From contig JAQVKV010000022.1 in the NCBI GenBank assembly GCA_028694545.1, positions 1 to 11,756 on the forward strand: DNA of 11,756 nt, given 5' to 3'. This document shows positions 11,163 through 11,756 of this stretch, in pieces. Source of the stretch: Zavarzinia sp. (GTDB lineage: Bacteria; Pseudomonadota; Alphaproteobacteria; Zavarziniales; Zavarziniaceae). A program made the position numbers and the translations under genes. Within the stretch, counting starts at the first letter, position 1, and the number at the start of each line of letters is the position of its first letter. Under the pieces are notes generated by a model. The model was given only the letters and a program-made list of their open reading frames with translations. It was not told the DNA's origin and searched no databases.

Positions 11163-11756
11163 ATGGCCCTGCATACACCGCTCTGCGACCTGCTCGGTAT
11201 CGAGCATCCGGTCATGCTCGCCGGCATGGGCGGCGTCGCCTTCGCCGAGGTCTGCGCCGCCGTCTCGGAAGCCGGGGGCTATGGCTGTCTCGGCATGGCG
11301 GCCCTGCCGGCCGAACAGATCCGGGAAGAGATGCGCAAGGTGCGCGCGCTGACCGACAAGCCCTTCGCCGTCGACCTGCTGACCGCCCTGCCCGAGACGC
11401 TGACGGCGGCGGTCGACATCATCATCGAGGAGGGGGCTTCCGCCTTCGTCGCCGGCCTCGGCGTGCCGGCACCGATCATGGCGAAGCTGAAGGGCGCCGG
11501 GCTGAAGGTCATGGCCGTCTGCGGCTCGGTCAAGCACGGGTTGAAGGCACAGGAGGCGGGCTGCGACGCGGTGATCGCGCAAGGCACCGAGGGGGGCGGC
11601 CATACCGGCAAGATCGCGGGCATGGCGTTGATCCCCCAGATGGTGGACGCGCTGGATATTCCGGTGGTCGCAGCGGGTTCCATCGTCGACGGTCGGGGGC
11701 TCGCGGCGGCACTCGCCTTCGGCGCGGTCGGCGTCTGGATGGGCACGCGCTTCATC
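11163..11756 (+). CDS. Nitronate monooxygenase-family flavoprotein (3'-truncated)
   Basis: The first 198 residues of an FMN-dependent TIM-barrel protein of the nitronate monooxygenase/2-nitropropane dioxygenase family; the rest lies beyond the window. Family features in order are the N-terminal LLGIEHPVMLAGMGGVA at 10-26, AFVAGLGVPAP at 94-104, the flavin-site segment AQGTEGGGHTGK at 139-150 with the candidate catalytic His147, and the phosphate-binding AAGSIVDGRGLAAALAFGA, then VWMGTRF. These enzymes oxidise nitronates; many also act as enoyl-ACP reductase-like or unassigned flavoproteins. The ATG at 11163 has a strong GGGGGAGGAGAG site just upstream. It is on the TetR gene's strand after a 62-base gap that holds only a 4-bp stem (CCCG/CGGG at 11139-11150), so shared transcription is possible. 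Confidence 0.9.
   Translation, partial: MALHTPLCDLLGIEHPVMLAGMGGVAFAEVCAAVSEAGGYGCLGMAALPAEQIREEMRKVRALTDKPFAVDLLTALPETLTAAVDIIIEEGASAFVAGLGVPAPIMAKLKGAGLKVMAVCGSVKHGLKAQEAGCDAVIAQGTEGGGHTGKIAGMALIPQMVDALDIPVVAAGSIVDGRGLAAALAFGAVGVWMGTRFI

Noticed and set aside
10405..11178. N-terminal extension of the PF10118 frame on the minus strand
   Set aside because: It is antisense to the TetR gene. The ATG at 10404 has a strong ribosome binding site and fits the family start.

Overview
The window is about two-thirds G+C, densely coded, with strong G/C bias at third codon positions and AGGAGG-type ribosome binding sites. The gene set (a yggT-yggU-folD cluster, an MocR/DUF1127 pair, a PhnB-like VOC protein, a PF10118 protein, a nitronate monooxygenase) suggests a free-living, high-GC alphaproteobacterium, perhaps of the Rhodospirillales type. 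This is inferred from gene content and style; there is no rRNA marker. I see no prophage, insertion sequence, CRISPR array or toxin-antitoxin pair, and no gene-free stretch longer than about 140 bases.

Layout. 1-111 is the 3' end of an unrecognised gene. 194-2026 (+) holds an SRPBCC protein, a class I SAM methyltransferase and a PhnB-like VOC protein. 2029-4243 (-) is a compact operon transcribed yggT > yggU/DUF167 > folD > LysE-type exporter. A tRNA-Ala(CGC) gene lies divergently at 4361-4436, followed by the RNA 2'-phosphotransferase gene kptA (4576-5106). A small protein with an apparent permuted NlpC/P60 (His then Cys) arrangement follows at 5228-5761. Its stop codon directly abuts that of an opposing 64-residue membrane protein (5762-5956), which has an FNR/FixK-like box placed for class II activation.

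6059-8640 is a divergent unit: a MocR-type regulator (wHTH plus aminotransferase fold) on the minus strand, and a DUF1127 protein plus a PhzF-family enzyme on the plus strand. The shared 72-base intergenic region carries two overlapping face-to-face promoters and ATTGTC/GACAAT elements spaced at near-integral helical turns. The MocR protein probably controls both sides. 8736-9509 encodes an enoyl-CoA hydratase/isomerase. It converges on a PF10118 protein (9532-10404, -) whose glutamate and histidine pattern resembles a ferritin-like diiron site. That gene diverges from a TetR regulator (10489-11100), with palindromes between them. A nitronate monooxygenase gene starts at 11163 and runs off the window.

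Most of the window is conserved housekeeping or accessory metabolism. The points most worth a second look are the phased MocR control region, the FNR-like box on the small membrane protein gene, the permuted NlpC/P60-like protein, the diiron pattern in the PF10118 protein, and hairpins that cover ribosome binding sites of three plus-strand genes. I did not find a clear new multi-gene system.
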